NCBI GenBank assembly: GCA_002324875.1
Contig: NTJG01000005.1
Span: forward strand, 186,001-250,000
Source: Lysobacteraceae bacterium NML93-0793
GTDB lineage: Bacteria; Pseudomonadota; Gammaproteobacteria; Xanthomonadales; Xanthomonadaceae
Direction: 5' to 3'
Length of the DNA: 64,000 bases
In this document: in pieces, positions 48,047-58,705 of the stretch
Layout: every line of letters starts with the position of its first letter
How positions within the stretch are numbered: the stretch's first letter is position 1
The notes under the pieces: generated by a model
What the model saw: the letters and a program-made list of their open reading frames with translations, nothing else
What the model was told of the DNA's origin: nothing
Databases searched by the model: none
Translations under genes and position numbers: made by a program

Positions 48047-48868
48047 TCAGCGCCCGAGCGGGTCCCAGGGCACAGCCGCCAGAATGGCCTGCAGTACATC
48101 CGGAACAGCCGGATCTCCCGCGAACGCCCGGCCGTCGACCGACGCCAGGGGCCACAGGCCGCTGCTGTTGCAGGCGAACGCCGACCGGAACGCCGAACAC
48201 GCCGAACGCGGGATCGACGCAACGCGCTGCGCACATCCCGCGGCGTCGAGACCCGCACGCAGCAGGCCTTCGGTGACGCCCCGCAACGCGTCACCCTCCG
48301 GCCAGACGATCCCACCGTCGGCATCGACGAAGCCGATGTTCCACAAGGCGCCTTCGGTCACCTGGTCCGCAGCATCGACCAGCAACGCGTCATCGAAACC
48401 CGCGGCGCGCGCGACCCGCCGTGCGTGCAGCAGCGGCAGGGTCGCGAGATGCTTGAGATGCGCCAGCGGCCGCACGCAGCGACAGCTCTGCAGACGCTGC
48501 GGCGTCGTGGGCGCGGTGCGCGGCGGCGACAGCGCGACCAGCAGCACGACCTCGACGGCATCGCCCCGCTCCACGGCGGCGACGTCCGGCGCGCCCACCG
48601 ATACCCGCAATGTCGCATCGTCGATCGCCGCGGCCTGCAGTGCCGCTGCGAGTTCGCTGCGGATACGTGCAGCGGGCAGCGCGCGGCCGAACAACGCGAG
48701 GTTGGCCGACTGCAGACGCGACACGTGGCGCTCGAATCCCTGCACCGCGCCACCGCGCACCTGCATCGTCGACAGATGCCCGTAGTTGGTCTGCAGCGTG
48801 GACAGCAGGGCGAGGTCGGCAGGTCGGCCATCGACCCACAGATGCGTCGCCGCCGCGGCCCGGCTCAC
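48047..48868 (-). CDS. pabC: Class IV aminotransferase-fold enzyme, likely aminodeoxychorismate lyase
   Basis: A 273-residue PLP fold-type IV protein. [16 protein letters not shown] has the catalytic lysine region, and [25 protein letters not shown] and [14 protein letters not shown] are typical PabC/DAT blocks. PabC releases pyruvate from aminodeoxychorismate to make p-aminobenzoate for folate. D-amino-acid or branched-chain aminotransferase cannot be excluded by sequence. GTG 48868 overlaps the nitronate monooxygenase stop (GTGA). Confidence 0.82.
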   Translation of the reverse strand: MSRAAAATHLWVDGRPADLALLSTLQTNYGHLSTMQVRGGAVQGFERHVSRLQSANLALFGRALPAARIRSELAAALQAAAIDDATLRVSVGAPDVAAVERGDAVEVVLLVALSPPRTAPTTPQRLQSCRCVRPLAHLKHLATLPLLHARRVARAAGFDDALLVDAADQVTEGALWNIGFVDADGGIVWPEGDALRGVTEGLLRAGLDAAGCAQRVASIPRSACSAFRSAFACNSSGLWPLASVDGRAFAGDPAVPDVLQAILAAVPWDPLGR

Positions 48869-49935
48869 AGCAGGGCCTCCGCCGCGCGCCACCCGTCGGC
48901 GACGAGCTCGGCCGCGGGCCGGGCTTGCGCATAGGCGGCCGACTGCCCGGCCCAGGCCTGCATCGCATCGATCCGGTCTTCGCGCACCGCCGCAGCGCGC
49001 ATCGGTGCGGTCAGCGCACGCTGCACCGGATACGGCTGCGGCGGCGGTGCATCCGGTGCGTCTGCGGCGCGCACGTAGGCCGTCGCCAGCGCGCGACCGG
49101 GGCGGCCGCTGAAGGCGCGGGTCAGTCGCATCTGCTCGGGAGCGGCGCGTGCAAGCGCATCGGCCCACGGCGGCGAAACCCCGACCTCGGGCGTGCGCAG
49201 AAAGGCGGTCCCCATCTGCACCGCACTCGCGCCCAGCGTCAACGCCGCCGCAATGCCGCGTCCGTCGGCGATGCCACCGGCGGCGATCACCGGCACGCGC
49301 AGCGCATCGGCCAGGCGCGGCACCAGCGAAAACAGGCCGACCGCTCGCGCTTCGGCGTGGGCGGAATCGAATGCGCCCCTATGCCCGCCCGCTTCGAACC
49401 CCTGCGCAACGACCGCGTCGGCCCCCGCCGCTTCGGCGGCGAGCGCCTCGTCGAGCGTCGTCGCACAGGCGAACCAGGCGATGCCCGCAGCCTTGAGCCG
49501 GGCGACGAACGGCGCCGGAAACACGCCCATGATCGACGACGCCACCGCCGGCCGCGCGGCGAGCAGCGCCGCGCTTTGCGCATCGAAATCGGCCGGCATC
49601 GCATCACCCGCCTCGGCCGCCACGTCCGGCCCCCACTGCGCGAGAAACGCGCGTGTCGCCGCTTCGGCGGCGCCGTCGCGCACCGGCGCGGGATCGGGAA
49701 TCCAGAGATTGATCTGCGCGGGTCCGCCGCCTGCGGCGCGCAGATCGGCCATCCACGCGCCGATGTCATCGGGCTGCGACAACACCGCGCCCATCGCACC
49801 CATGCCACCGGCCTCGATCACCGCACGCGACAGCGCGACCGGGCATGCGCCTGCCATCGGCGACAACAGCACCGGCCGCTGCAGCCCGAAGCGCGCGCAG
49901 AATGCCTCGCTGCGCTGACGGGCTGCGGACGTCAT
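48865..49935 (-). CDS. Nitronate monooxygenase
   Basis: A 356-residue FMN-dependent NMO/2-nitropropane dioxygenase. RPVLLSPMAGACPVALSRAVIEAGGMGAMG at the N terminus, QGFEAGGHRGAF (catalytic histidine in GGHRG), and VIAAGGIADGRGIAAALTLGASAVQMGTAFL for phosphate binding are the family blocks. It oxidises nitronates such as propionate-3-nitronate. AAGGGA lies before ATG 49935. A 148-base gap separates it from ffh. Confidence 0.92.
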   Translation of the reverse strand: MTSAARQRSEAFCARFGLQRPVLLSPMAGACPVALSRAVIEAGGMGAMGAVLSQPDDIGAWMADLRAAGGGPAQINLWIPDPAPVRDGAAEAATRAFLAQWGPDVAAEAGDAMPADFDAQSAALLAARPAVASSIMGVFPAPFVARLKAAGIAWFACATTLDEALAAEAAGADAVVAQGFEAGGHRGAFDSAHAEARAVGLFSLVPRLADALRVPVIAAGGIADGRGIAAALTLGASAVQMGTAFLRTPEVGVSPPWADALARAAPEQMRLTRAFSGRPGRALATAYVRAADAPDAPPPQPYPVQRALTAPMRAAAVREDRIDAMQAWAGQSAAYAQARPAAELVADGWRAAEALL

Positions 49936-50083
49936 GCGTGACGTCCCTTCTCGAGGCCCGCTGCCGACGCTTGCAGATCGCGCGTGGCGGAACTCCGGAA
50001 GCGCAGGGTGCACGCGGCAGGTGAGCCACTCGCGCGCCGCACACGCGTCACCTGGCAAGCGCAGCCGGACATGGCGCCGGAAC

Positions 50084-51454
50084 TCAGCGGAACGGCATGC
50101 GGCCCATGCCGCCCATCATGCCCTGCAGGCCGCGCATCATGCCCTTCATGCCGCCGCGGGCCATCTTGCCCATCATCTTTTCCATCTGCATGTACTGCTT
50201 CATCAGCTTGTTGACGTCGGACGGCGTGGTGCCCGAACCGGCGGCGATGCGCGCGCGGCGCGAACCGTTGAGCAGGTTCGGGTTGCGACGTTCCTTCTTG
50301 GTCATCGAGTTGATGATCGCGATCATCCGCGGCACTTCCTTGCCCTGGCTGACCTGCTGCTTGAGGTGCTCGGGCACGTTGCCCAGGCCCGGCAGCTTGT
50401 CCATCAGGCTGCCGATGCCGCCCATGTTCTGCATCTGCTCGAGCTGGTCGCGCATGTCGTTGAGGTCGAACTTCTTGCCCTTGGCGACCTTCTCGGCGAG
50501 CTTCTGCGCCTTGTCCTTGTCGACCTGGCCTTCGACCTGTTCGACCAGCGACAGCACGTCGCCCATGTCGAGGATGCGGCCGGCGACACGCTCGGGATGG
50601 AAGACATCGAGGCCGTCGACCTTCTCGCCGGTGCCGACGAACTTGATCGGCTTGCCGGTGATGTAACGCACCGACAGCGCCGCGCCGCCACGGGCGTCGC
50701 CGTCGGTCTTGGTCAGCACCACGCCGGTCAGCGGCAGCGCTTCGCCGAAGGCCTTGGCGGTATTGGCGGCGTCCTGGCCGGTCATCGAGTCGACGACGAA
50801 CAGGGTTTCGACCGGATTGACCGCGGCGTGCAGCGCCTTGATCTCGGCCATCATGGCCTCGTCGATCGCGAGACGGCCGGCCGTGTCGACCAGCAGCACG
50901 TCGATGAAGGACTTCTTCGCCTCACTGATCGCCGCGCGCACGATGTCGACCGGCTGCTGCGAGGACTCCGACGGGAAGAAGCTCACGTCGACCTGCTGGG
51001 CCAGCGTCTTCAGCTGCTCGATCGCGGCCGGACGGTAGACGTCGGCCGAGACCACCATGACCTTCTTCTTGCGCTTTTCCTTCAGCAGCTTGGCCAGCTT
51101 GCCGACCGTCGTGGTCTTGCCCGCGCCCTGCAGGCCGGCCATCAGGATGACCGCCGGCGCCGGGACATTGAGGTTGAGCTCGGTCGCCTGCGCGCCCATG
51201 ACCGCGGTCAGCTCGTCGCGCACGACCTTGATCAGCGCCTGGCCCGGCGTCAGCGATTTCAGCACTTCCTGGCCGACCGCCCGGACCTTGATGCGTTCGA
51301 TCAGCGCCTGCACCACCGGCAGCGCGACGTCGGCTTCCAGCAACGCGATACGCACCTCGCGGGTGGCCTCGCGGATGTTCTCCTCGGTCAGGCGACCGCG
51401 GCCGCGCAGGCGCTCCATGGTGCCGGACAGGCGCTGGGTCAGGGACTCGAACAT
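50084..51454 (-). CDS. ffh: Signal recognition particle protein Ffh
   Basis: A 456-residue SRP54 GTPase. The N-terminal four-helix bundle is followed by the G domain (GLQGAGKTTTVGKLA, VVSADVYRPAAIEQL, DTAGRLAID, TKTDGDARGG) and the methionine-rich M domain ending in MMGGMGRMPFR, which binds signal peptides and 4.5S RNA. Targets inner-membrane proteins to FtsY/SecYEG. It is divergent from the ccsA-like gene. Confidence 0.97.
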   Translation of the reverse strand: MFESLTQRLSGTMERLRGRGRLTEENIREATREVRIALLEADVALPVVQALIERIKVRAVGQEVLKSLTPGQALIKVVRDELTAVMGAQATELNLNVPAPAVILMAGLQGAGKTTTVGKLAKLLKEKRKKKVMVVSADVYRPAAIEQLKTLAQQVDVSFFPSESSQQPVDIVRAAISEAKKSFIDVLLVDTAGRLAIDEAMMAEIKALHAAVNPVETLFVVDSMTGQDAANTAKAFGEALPLTGVVLTKTDGDARGGAALSVRYITGKPIKFVGTGEKVDGLDVFHPERVAGRILDMGDVLSLVEQVEGQVDKDKAQKLAEKVAKGKKFDLNDMRDQLEQMQNMGGIGSLMDKLPGLGNVPEHLKQQVSQGKEVPRMIAIINSMTKKERRNPNLLNGSRRARIAAGSGTTPSDVNKLMKQYMQMEKMMGKMARGGMKGMMRGLQGMMGGMGRMPFR

Positions 51455-51484
51455 GCGGGACTCGATACGGCGGAATACGGCCGG

Positions 51485-51490
51485 CGATTA
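51485..51490 (-). promoter_or_regulatory. TATAAT -10 box upstream of ffh
   Basis: A perfect TATAAT on the minus strand lies 30 bases before the ffh start. An 8-bp hairpin CGGCGCCG-TCGT-CGGCGCCG lies next to it. No good -35 match is seen at 17 bases. Confidence 0.45.
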
Positions 51491-51577
51491 TAGCCGGCGC
51501 CGTCGTCGGCGCCGGGGCGTGGCAACCCGCGCCTCGGGGCGCTGCCCGGCACGCACGCGGCATGCGACACTGCCACG

Positions 51578-52366
51578 ATGACAATCGTTCTCATCGCAGC
51601 CCTGCTCTATCTGCTGGCCGCCGCGGCGCTGGTGCGCGGCGTCGCACGCGAGCCCAGGCCCGGCAATGCCTGGTGGGCCGTGCCCGCGCTCGGCGCCGTG
51701 GTGCTGCATGCCGCCGCCCATGTGCTGGTCTGGCGCGACGTGGGCGCCGAACTGCATTTCTTCGCCGCGCTGTCGCTGGTGGGCCTGGGCATGGCGGTGC
51801 TGACGGTGCTCTACGACGTGCGCGGCCGCATGGCGGCGCTGGGCGTGATCGTGTTTCCGATCGCCGCACTGAGCCTGCTCGGCTACGGACAATCCGCGCA
51901 CACCGTATCCGACACCCTCGACTGGCGCCTGCAACTGCACGCCTGGTTCGCGCTGCTGGCCTACGCTGCGCTGGCCGTCGCCGCCGTGCTGGCGCTGATG
52001 CTGTGGGCACAGGAACGCGCGCTGCGCCGGCGCGAATTCCACCGCTGGCTGCGCGCGCTTCCGCCGCTGACCGAACTCGAATCGCTGCTGTTCCGCACCA
52101 TCTGGGTGGGCTTCGCGCTGCTCACGGCCACGCTGGTTACCGGCGTGCTGTTCGTCGACGACTTCTTCGCCCAGCACCTGATGCACAAGACCGTGCTCAG
52201 CGTGCTGTCGTGGCTGGCGTTTGGTGCCCTGCTGCTGGGCCGCTGGCGCCACGGCTGGCGCGGCACCCGCGCAGTCGGCTGGACGCTGGCGGCGATGGCG
52301 CTGCTGGTGCTGGCGTTCTTCGGCAGCAAGTTCGTGCTGGAGCTGGTGTTGCGGCGTACGGGCTGA
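51578..52366 (+). CDS. CcsA/ResC-like cytochrome c biogenesis membrane protein (YpjD type)
   Basis: A 262-residue protein with seven to eight helices. The conserved LHAWFALLAYAALAVAAV block (haem-handling histidine) and VTGVLFVDDFF, HKTVLSVLSWLAFGALL pattern match the CcsA family. In other gammaproteobacteria the ypjD gene likewise sits divergent from ffh. The role in haem handling is family-based; no other ccm/ccs genes are near. Confidence 0.9.
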   Translation: MTIVLIAALLYLLAAAALVRGVAREPRPGNAWWAVPALGAVVLHAAAHVLVWRDVGAELHFFAALSLVGLGMAVLTVLYDVRGRMAALGVIVFPIAALSLLGYGQSAHTVSDTLDWRLQLHAWFALLAYAALAVAAVLALMLWAQERALRRREFHRWLRALPPLTELESLLFRTIWVGFALLTATLVTGVLFVDDFFAQHLMHKTVLSVLSWLAFGALLLGRWRHGWRGTRAVGWTLAAMALLVLAFFGSKFVLELVLRRTG

Positions 52367-52395
52367 GCCTCAGTTTTCCGACCGGGAAGATCCAC

Positions 52396-52797
52396 ATGCG
52401 CGCATGGATGGCCGCCTTCGTACTCGCCGCATCGATGTCGACCGCTGCCGCGGCCGACGACGCGCCCTCGCCGATCTTCGGCCACATCGAATTCCTGTGG
52501 GAGCCACCGGTGCCAGGCACGGGCGCACGCCCGGTCGCGCTGGGCCTGCTGATCGATCCGGATGCACCGCATCTGGCCTGCTGGAAGACGCAGGACTTTC
52601 CGCAGCGCGCGGTCGAGGTGCGGCTGGAGCCAAGGCCGGTGGCGCGGCGGCAGGCGGGCATTGAGCGGCTGCCGCCGCGTTACGGAGCCAGCGCAGGCAA
52701 GCGGATCTCGAACCTAGGCAAGGCGGACAGGGTGGCGATGTCCTGCGCCCGGCGCGTCTTGAGGTCGACCAGAAACCCGCGCGCCGCGTCGCCATAG
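52396..52797 (+). CDS. Small secreted protein, unknown, overlapping a convergent gene
   Basis: A 133-residue open frame with a clear signal peptide (MRAWMAAFVLAASMSTAAA) and GGGAAGA 7 bases upstream of ATG 52396, 29 bases after the CcsA-like gene. The last 118 bases run antisense through the 3' end of the gene at 52680. The C-terminal 39 residues are basic and look non-native, so a stop lost by mutation, or true convergent overlap, is possible. No family recognised. Confidence 0.6.
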   Translation: MRAWMAAFVLAASMSTAAAADDAPSPIFGHIEFLWEPPVPGTGARPVALGLLIDPDAPHLACWKTQDFPQRAVEVRLEPRPVARRQAGIERLPPRYGASAGKRISNLGKADRVAMSCARRVLRSTRNPRAASP

Positions 52798-53297
52798 CCC
52801 CGACGGCTGATGCCCACCATCGTCGTGCCCTGCCCACCCGGCCCTCGGCGATAGCGATAGGCATTCCATTCGACGATGACGCCCGACGCATCCGGCGCCG
52901 ACAGCAGGAAATCCAGCAGCACTTCGTCGCCGGCCTCGTTGACCAGCACCTCGAAGTTCGCCACCGGATCGGTGGCCTTGCGGGCCTCGATCTGCTCGAT
53001 CATCGCGCGCGCCGTTTGCGCGAGGTCGGCGCCGAGTGGCCGCACGTCGAGCATCAGCATGCTGTCGTAGCGCTCGACGCGTTGCCCCGCCGGCACGTAC
53101 TCCTGCTTGTAGAGCTCGGGCGACGGATTGCTGACCCACTGCAGTGCGAATTCGGTATCGCCGAAGCGGATCGGGCCCGGCACGCCGATGCGGTCGGCCG
53201 CATCGGCTGCGAGAGCCGCGATCGGCGCGAGCAGCAAGGCCAGCCAGCACACCATGACGCCAAAACGAGGCGTGAGTGATCGTCGAGAACCGTGCAT
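52680..53297 (-). CDS. Secreted protein of unknown function
   Basis: A 205-residue protein with a signal peptide (FGVMVCWLALLLAPIAALAADA) and a mature region of mixed alpha/beta character (FALQWVSNPSPELYKQEYVP, DVRPLGADLAQTARAMIEQI). I do not recognise the family. AAGGA lies 9 bases before ATG 53297; ATG 53303 is an alternative. It is downstream of the PAP2-like gene on the same strand. Confidence 0.75.
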   Translation of the reverse strand: MHGSRRSLTPRFGVMVCWLALLLAPIAALAADAADRIGVPGPIRFGDTEFALQWVSNPSPELYKQEYVPAGQRVERYDSMLMLDVRPLGADLAQTARAMIEQIEARKATDPVANFEVLVNEAGDEVLLDFLLSAPDASGVIVEWNAYRYRRGPGGQGTTMVGISRRGYGDAARGFLVDLKTRRAQDIATLSALPRFEIRLPALAP

Positions 53298-53391
53298 CTG
53301 CATGCGTCCTTGATCCGCGCGGCGACGTGCCGCCACGACAGCCTGCCCGATCAATCCAGCCGCCAGCATCGGAACCTGCCGCGTCCGAGCG

Positions 53392-53964
53392 TCAGACCGC
53401 CAGCAAGACCATCCCCGCAAGCAGCCCCAGCGTCGCACCGCCGAGCACTTCGACCAGCGTGTGCCGCGCCATCCGCAAGCGCGCCCATCCGAGCAGCGGC
53501 AGGGCGACCAGCGCCGCGAGGGCCGCCGCCGGCCACAGCGCCCAGGCAGCCACGCTTGCAAACGCCAGACTCGCCATGTGCAGCGACAGCTTGATCCGGC
53601 GGTTGGCGATACCGGCCACACACAGCATGGCGACCGCGGCCAATACGCCGTTCGATGTCGCCGATGCGCGCCCGCCCATCCACAGCCAGTAGGCCCCGGC
53701 GACCAGCAGCGCGAGTGCGTACAGCAACGGACGCTCCTGACGGCGCGACGCGTCCACGGTTTCCCAGTGCCCGCCGCGCCGGCGCTGCCAGATGAAGACC
53801 GACACGATCGCAATCGCCACACCGATCCCCAGCGCCGTGCGCGTCAGCGATACCGGATCCACGCGCCATGCTGCCAGCAGCGCGAGCGCTGCCAGCACGA
53901 CGAAGGGATGCAGGACGATGGAGACGCCGCGCGCGGCGGTCATCGTGATGGGCGTGGACGGCAT
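53392..53964 (-). CDS. PAP2-like integral membrane protein with degenerate motif
   Basis: A 190-residue protein with five to six helices. The DASRRQERP stretch, SLHMAS and the C-terminal ARLRMARHTLVEVLGGATLG resemble the three PAP2 phosphatase motifs, but the third motif has Ala for Ser and Glu for the final Asp (AR-x5-H-x3-E) and the first lacks its lysine. It may be an acid phosphatase-like protein with altered or lost activity. It lies 26 bases after radA. Confidence 0.7.
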   Translation of the reverse strand: MPSTPITMTAARGVSIVLHPFVVLAALALLAAWRVDPVSLTRTALGIGVAIAIVSVFIWQRRRGGHWETVDASRRQERPLLYALALLVAGAYWLWMGGRASATSNGVLAAVAMLCVAGIANRRIKLSLHMASLAFASVAAWALWPAAALAALVALPLLGWARLRMARHTLVEVLGGATLGLLAGMVLLAV

Positions 53965-53990
53965 CGCCCGATGGTAGCTGCCGCCTCGCG

Positions 53991-55367
<1,377 letters not shown>

Positions 55368-55491
55368 CGAGGTGTCCGCCTTGCATCAGCCATCACTCTA
55401 GCCGCCCCCCGTCTCGGCGGGCGAGACCGCTGTCATCGGGTCGACACCGCATCACCGCATCGTCGAGGGCCCGCCGCACGGAACACCGACC

Positions 55492-56586
55492 ATGCGTGCC
55501 ACGATGCTGTTCCCGCTGTTGGCGCTCGCCGCCTGCGCCAGCTCGCCCCGGCCGGCGGCCGTTGCCGGAGAGGTCATGCCCCACGTCGAGCGTCCCCTGC
55601 TGATCGCCCACCGCGGCGCGAGCGCGGTGATGCCCGAACACACGCTGGCCGCCTACGCGCGCGCGATCGAAGACGGCGCCGATGCCATCGAGCCCGATCT
55701 GGTGAGCACCCGCGACGGCGTGCTGGTGGCCCGCCACGAAAACGAGATCGGCGGCACCACCGACGTCGCCGCGCACCCGGCATTCGCCGCACGCCGCACG
55801 CGCAAACAGATCGACGGCGACTGGGTCGACGGCTGGTTCACCGAGGATTTCACCCTCGCCGAACTCAGGACCCTGCGCGCGCGCGAACCGCGCCCCGCCT
55901 TGCGACCCACCGACCACGACGGGCAGTTCGACGTGCCCACGCTGGACGAGATCATCGCGCTGGCCGCCGACGCCGCCGCACGCACCGGGCGCGATATCGC
56001 CCTGGTGCCCGAGCTCAAGCATCCCGGCTACTTCCGCGCGATCGGCCTGCCGATGGAGGAGCGCCTGCTGGGCGCGCTGGCGGCGCATCCCTACACCCGG
56101 CGCGCGCCGGTGATCATCCAGTCGTTCGAAACCGGCAACCTGCGCGCTCTGCGCCCGCGGCTCGGCGCGCTGCCCGACGTGCGCCTGCTGCAACTGCTGG
56201 GTGACCCGCGCAGCCGGCCCTTCGATGTCGCAGCCGACGACGGCCCGACCTACGGCGAGATGATGCAACCCGACGGCCTGCGCGCCATCGCCGCCTATGC
56301 GGAACTGATTGGCCCGCCGTTCCAGGTACTCCAGCTGCAGCGCGGCCGCGACGGCCGCCTGCGCAGCCCGCTGATCGACGCCGCCCATGCGACCGGCCTG
56401 CAGGTGATGCCGTACACCTTCCGCCCGGAGAACACCTATCTGCCCGCGGCGTACCGGAGCGGCGACAACACGGCGCGCCACGACGCCGGCTCGATCAGGC
56501 ACATCCGCGATCACGTCGAGGCCGGCATCGACGGCCTGTTCGCCGACGATCCCGCGCTAGCCCGCCGGGCGCTGGACGGCGAGTGA
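55492..56586 (+). CDS. glpQ: Glycerophosphodiester phosphodiesterase, lipoprotein
   Basis: A 364-residue GDPD-fold enzyme. LALAACAS gives a lipobox at C15. The catalytic signature AHRGASAVMPEHT (H40, R41), IEPDL (E67, D69) and RHENEIGGTTDV (H82) is complete, and the second glutamate block LVPELKHPGYF is present. It hydrolyses glycerophosphodiesters to glycerol 3-phosphate and an alcohol. No glpT is adjacent. Confidence 0.93.
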   Translation: MRATMLFPLLALAACASSPRPAAVAGEVMPHVERPLLIAHRGASAVMPEHTLAAYARAIEDGADAIEPDLVSTRDGVLVARHENEIGGTTDVAAHPAFAARRTRKQIDGDWVDGWFTEDFTLAELRTLRAREPRPALRPTDHDGQFDVPTLDEIIALAADAAARTGRDIALVPELKHPGYFRAIGLPMEERLLGALAAHPYTRRAPVIIQSFETGNLRALRPRLGALPDVRLLQLLGDPRSRPFDVAADDGPTYGEMMQPDGLRAIAAYAELIGPPFQVLQLQRGRDGRLRSPLIDAAHATGLQVMPYTFRPENTYLPAAYRSGDNTARHDAGSIRHIRDHVEAGIDGLFADDPALARRALDGE

Positions 56587-56747
56587 TCGAAGGCACAGCC
56601 CGCAACCGATCACGCGTCGCGCGTACGCTCTCGCACTCCATCGCCACGCGGGGATGAGCGTGCTCGCAGCGATGCGCGCATGGGCCTCGGCACATGCGCC
56701 GGCGGCGGCGCGCCGTGGCACCGATCCTTGACGCAACACCACGCACG
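56587..56747. other. Intergenic region
   Basis: About 160 bases between the phosphodiesterase stop and the tRNA-Thr terminator. I see no gene or repeat here. Confidence 0.5.
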
Positions 56748-56775
56748 AAAAAGGCCACGCCCGGGAGGCGCAGCC
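56748..56775 (-). terminator. Rho-independent terminator downstream of tRNA-Thr
   Basis: On the minus strand GGCTGCGCC pairs with GGCGTGGCC (two G-U pairs) around TCCCG and is followed by TTTTT. It ends the transcription unit 15 bases past the tRNA. Confidence 0.78.
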
Positions 56776-56789
56776 TGTTCGTTGCAGCT

Positions 56790-56865
56790 TGGTGCCGGAA
56801 ATAGGAATCGAACCTACGACCTACGCATTACGAATGCGCCGCTCTACCAACTGAGCTATTCCGGC
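56790..56865 (-). tRNA. tRNA-Thr (anticodon CGT)
   Basis: A 76-base cloverleaf on the minus strand: acceptor GCCGGAA with TTCCGGC, D arm AGCTCAGTTGGTAGAGC, anticodon loop ATTCGTAAT with CGT, T arm AGGTTCGATTCCT and encoded CCA. It lies 36 bases downstream of ispH. Confidence 0.95.
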
Positions 56866-56901
56866 TTGGGACGCGAATTCTAGGGAGCGCAGGCCCCGCG
56901 G

Positions 56902-57852
56902 TCAATCGACCAGTTGCAGGCGCAGCTCGCGCGGCAGGGCGAAGACCATGTTCTCCGGCTCGCCGGCCAGTTCACGCACGCCGCCTGCGCCGAGCTCGCG
57001 CAGACGATCAAGCACGCCCTGCACCAGCACGTCGGGCGCCGAGGCGCCGGCGGTCACGCCGATGTGCTGACGGCCTTCGACCCAGCGCGGGTCGATCTCC
57101 TCGGCGCCGTCAATCAGATAGGACTCGACGCCGTCGCGCTCGGCGAGCTCGCGCAGGCGATTGGAATTGGAGCTGTTCGGCGAACCGACGACGAGGACCA
57201 GATCGCACTCGCGGGCCAGGTCGCGCACGGCGTCCTGACGGTTCTGGGTGGCGTAGCAGATGTCGTCGTTCTTCGGCCCCTGCAGCGCGGGAAACTTGGC
57301 GCGCAGCGCGGCGATGACGCCGCGGGTGTCGTCCACCGACAACGTGGTCTGGGTGGTGTAGGCGAGATTCTCCGGCTGGCCGACGACCAGCGCGGCCACG
57401 TCGGCCTCGTCCTCGACCAGATAGATCGACCCGCTGCCCGCTTCCGCGCGCCACTGACCCATCGTGCCTTCGACCTCCGGGTGGCCCTCGTGGCCGATCA
57501 GCACAACATCACGGCCGGCGCGGCAGTGGCGGGCCACCTCGAAATGCACCTTGGTCACCAGCGGACAGGTGGCATCGAACACCTTGAGCCCGCGGCGGTC
57601 GGCTTCCTCGCGCACGGCCTGCGAGACGCCGTGCGCGCTGAAGATCACGGTCACCCCGTCGGGCACCTCGTCGAGCTCCTCGACGAAGATCGCGCCCCGG
57701 CGCTTGAGGTCTTCGACCACGAAGCGGTTGTGCACCACCTCGTGACGCACGTAGATCGGCGCTCCGAGCGTCTCGATCGCACGCTTGACGATCTCGATCG
57801 CGCGATCGACGCCGGCGCAGAAGCCGCGGGGGTTGGCGAGGACGATATCCAT
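56902..57852 (-). CDS. ispH: 4-hydroxy-3-methylbut-2-enyl diphosphate reductase
   Basis: A 316-residue IspH, the last enzyme of the MEP isoprenoid pathway. The N-terminal cysteine is C12 ([14 protein letters not shown]) and C96 and C197 supply the other [4Fe-4S] ligands ([22 protein letters not shown]). VRHEVVHN and [11 protein letters not shown] are further family blocks. It lies at the end of the ribF-ileS-lspA unit but is separated from lspA by 361 bases. Confidence 0.97.
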   Translation of the reverse strand: MDIVLANPRGFCAGVDRAIEIVKRAIETLGAPIYVRHEVVHNRFVVEDLKRRGAIFVEELDEVPDGVTVIFSAHGVSQAVREEADRRGLKVFDATCPLVTKVHFEVARHCRAGRDVVLIGHEGHPEVEGTMGQWRAEAGSGSIYLVEDEADVAALVVGQPENLAYTTQTTLSVDDTRGVIAALRAKFPALQGPKNDDICYATQNRQDAVRDLARECDLVLVVGSPNSSNSNRLRELAERDGVESYLIDGAEEIDPRWVEGRQHIGVTAGASAPDVLVQGVLDRLRELGAGGVRELAGEPENMVFALPRELRLQLVD

Positions 57853-58213
57853 GAGAGACGCAGTTTACCGGAGCCGGTTGGAATGAGGCGGCAACGGACA
57901 TGACGAAGCGTCTCCCGCATGGCACACCCGCCCTCTTCCTCTGGAGTAGGGCGGCACGCCTGCGAGCCTCCCGCTCGCGGCCGATGAACGCTCTCGCAGC
58001 GACGCGAGGGCCGGGGCGCGGAGCGGCGGCACAGGGTGAGGGTGAAGTCGCGGGAATGCTGCTTTTTCAACCCTGAACATCGCGCAGGCCCGGCGTCATC
58101 CCGACCATCGCGACAGCGCTGCCCTCGCCCGACGCGCCGTGCGCGTCGACCCCGGATCAGGCCCGGAGGCGCCCTCCCCGAGGGAGAGGTGCTGGATCCG
58201 CAGAGACAGCGGC
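57853..58213. other. Gene-free gap between ispH and lspA
   Basis: 361 bases in which I see no gene on either strand. It includes a short GCGAGC/GCTCGC hairpin (around 57972-57988) and GGGTGAGGGTGAAG and CCCTCCCCGAGGGAGAGG runs at about 58035-58050 and 58172-58189 that resemble common low-complexity repeat borders. In many relatives fkpB occupies this position. Confidence 0.55.
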
Positions 58214-58705
58214 TTACTTCGCCTTCTTCCCCGGAAAGAACCCGAACAGCGCGATGCCGATCGCACCGCCCACGATCGCGGCGTCGGCGAGGTTGAACGC
58301 AGGCCAGTAATAGTCCTGCCAGTGCCACTGGATGAAATCGACGACGTGCCCGTGGATCTGCCGGTCGATCACATTGCCGATCGCCCCGCCGATCACCAGT
58401 GCGAACGGCAGCGCCGTGCGCCAGTCGCTGCGCGGCGTACGCGCCAGCCAGACCGCGAGCACACCCGAGATCACGATGGCCAGGCCGGTGAAGAACCACT
58501 TCTGCCAGCCGCCCGCGTCGGCGAGGAAGCTGAAAGCCGCGCCGGTGTTGTAGGTGCGGTACCAGTTCCAGAACCCTTCGATGACCGGAATCGCGGTGTA
58601 CTCCGGCAGGGAAGTCAGCACCCAGTACTTGGTCAGCTGGTCGAGCAGGATCACCACCACCGACAGCGCCAGCCACGGCAGGGCATTCGGCGTCACCTTG
58701 GCCAT
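58214..58705 (-). CDS. lspA: Signal peptidase II
   Basis: A 163-residue membrane aspartic protease that cleaves prolipoproteins. It has four predicted helices, [17 protein letters not shown], and the catalytic aspartates in [15 protein letters not shown] and [11 protein letters not shown]. It would process the lipoproteins seen elsewhere in the window (L,D-transpeptidase, glycerophosphodiesterase). Its ATG overlaps the ileS TGA by one base. Confidence 0.97.
   Translation of the reverse strand: MAKVTPNALPWLALSVVVILLDQLTKYWVLTSLPEYTAIPVIEGFWNWYRTYNTGAAFSFLADAGGWQKWFFTGLAIVISGVLAVWLARTPRSDWRTALPFALVIGGAIGNVIDRQIHGHVVDFIQWHWQDYYWPAFNLADAAIVGGAIGIALFGFFPGKKAK

Noticed and set aside
49936-50083. 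A 4.5S RNA gene next to ffh
   Set aside because: The 148-base gap shows no GGTGCTG-type SRP RNA core or tetraloop pattern.
57865-58080. Small open frames in the lspA-ispH gap as an fkpB remnant
   Set aside because: None shows FKBP sequence (no recognisable catalytic pattern), so I treat the gap as non-coding.
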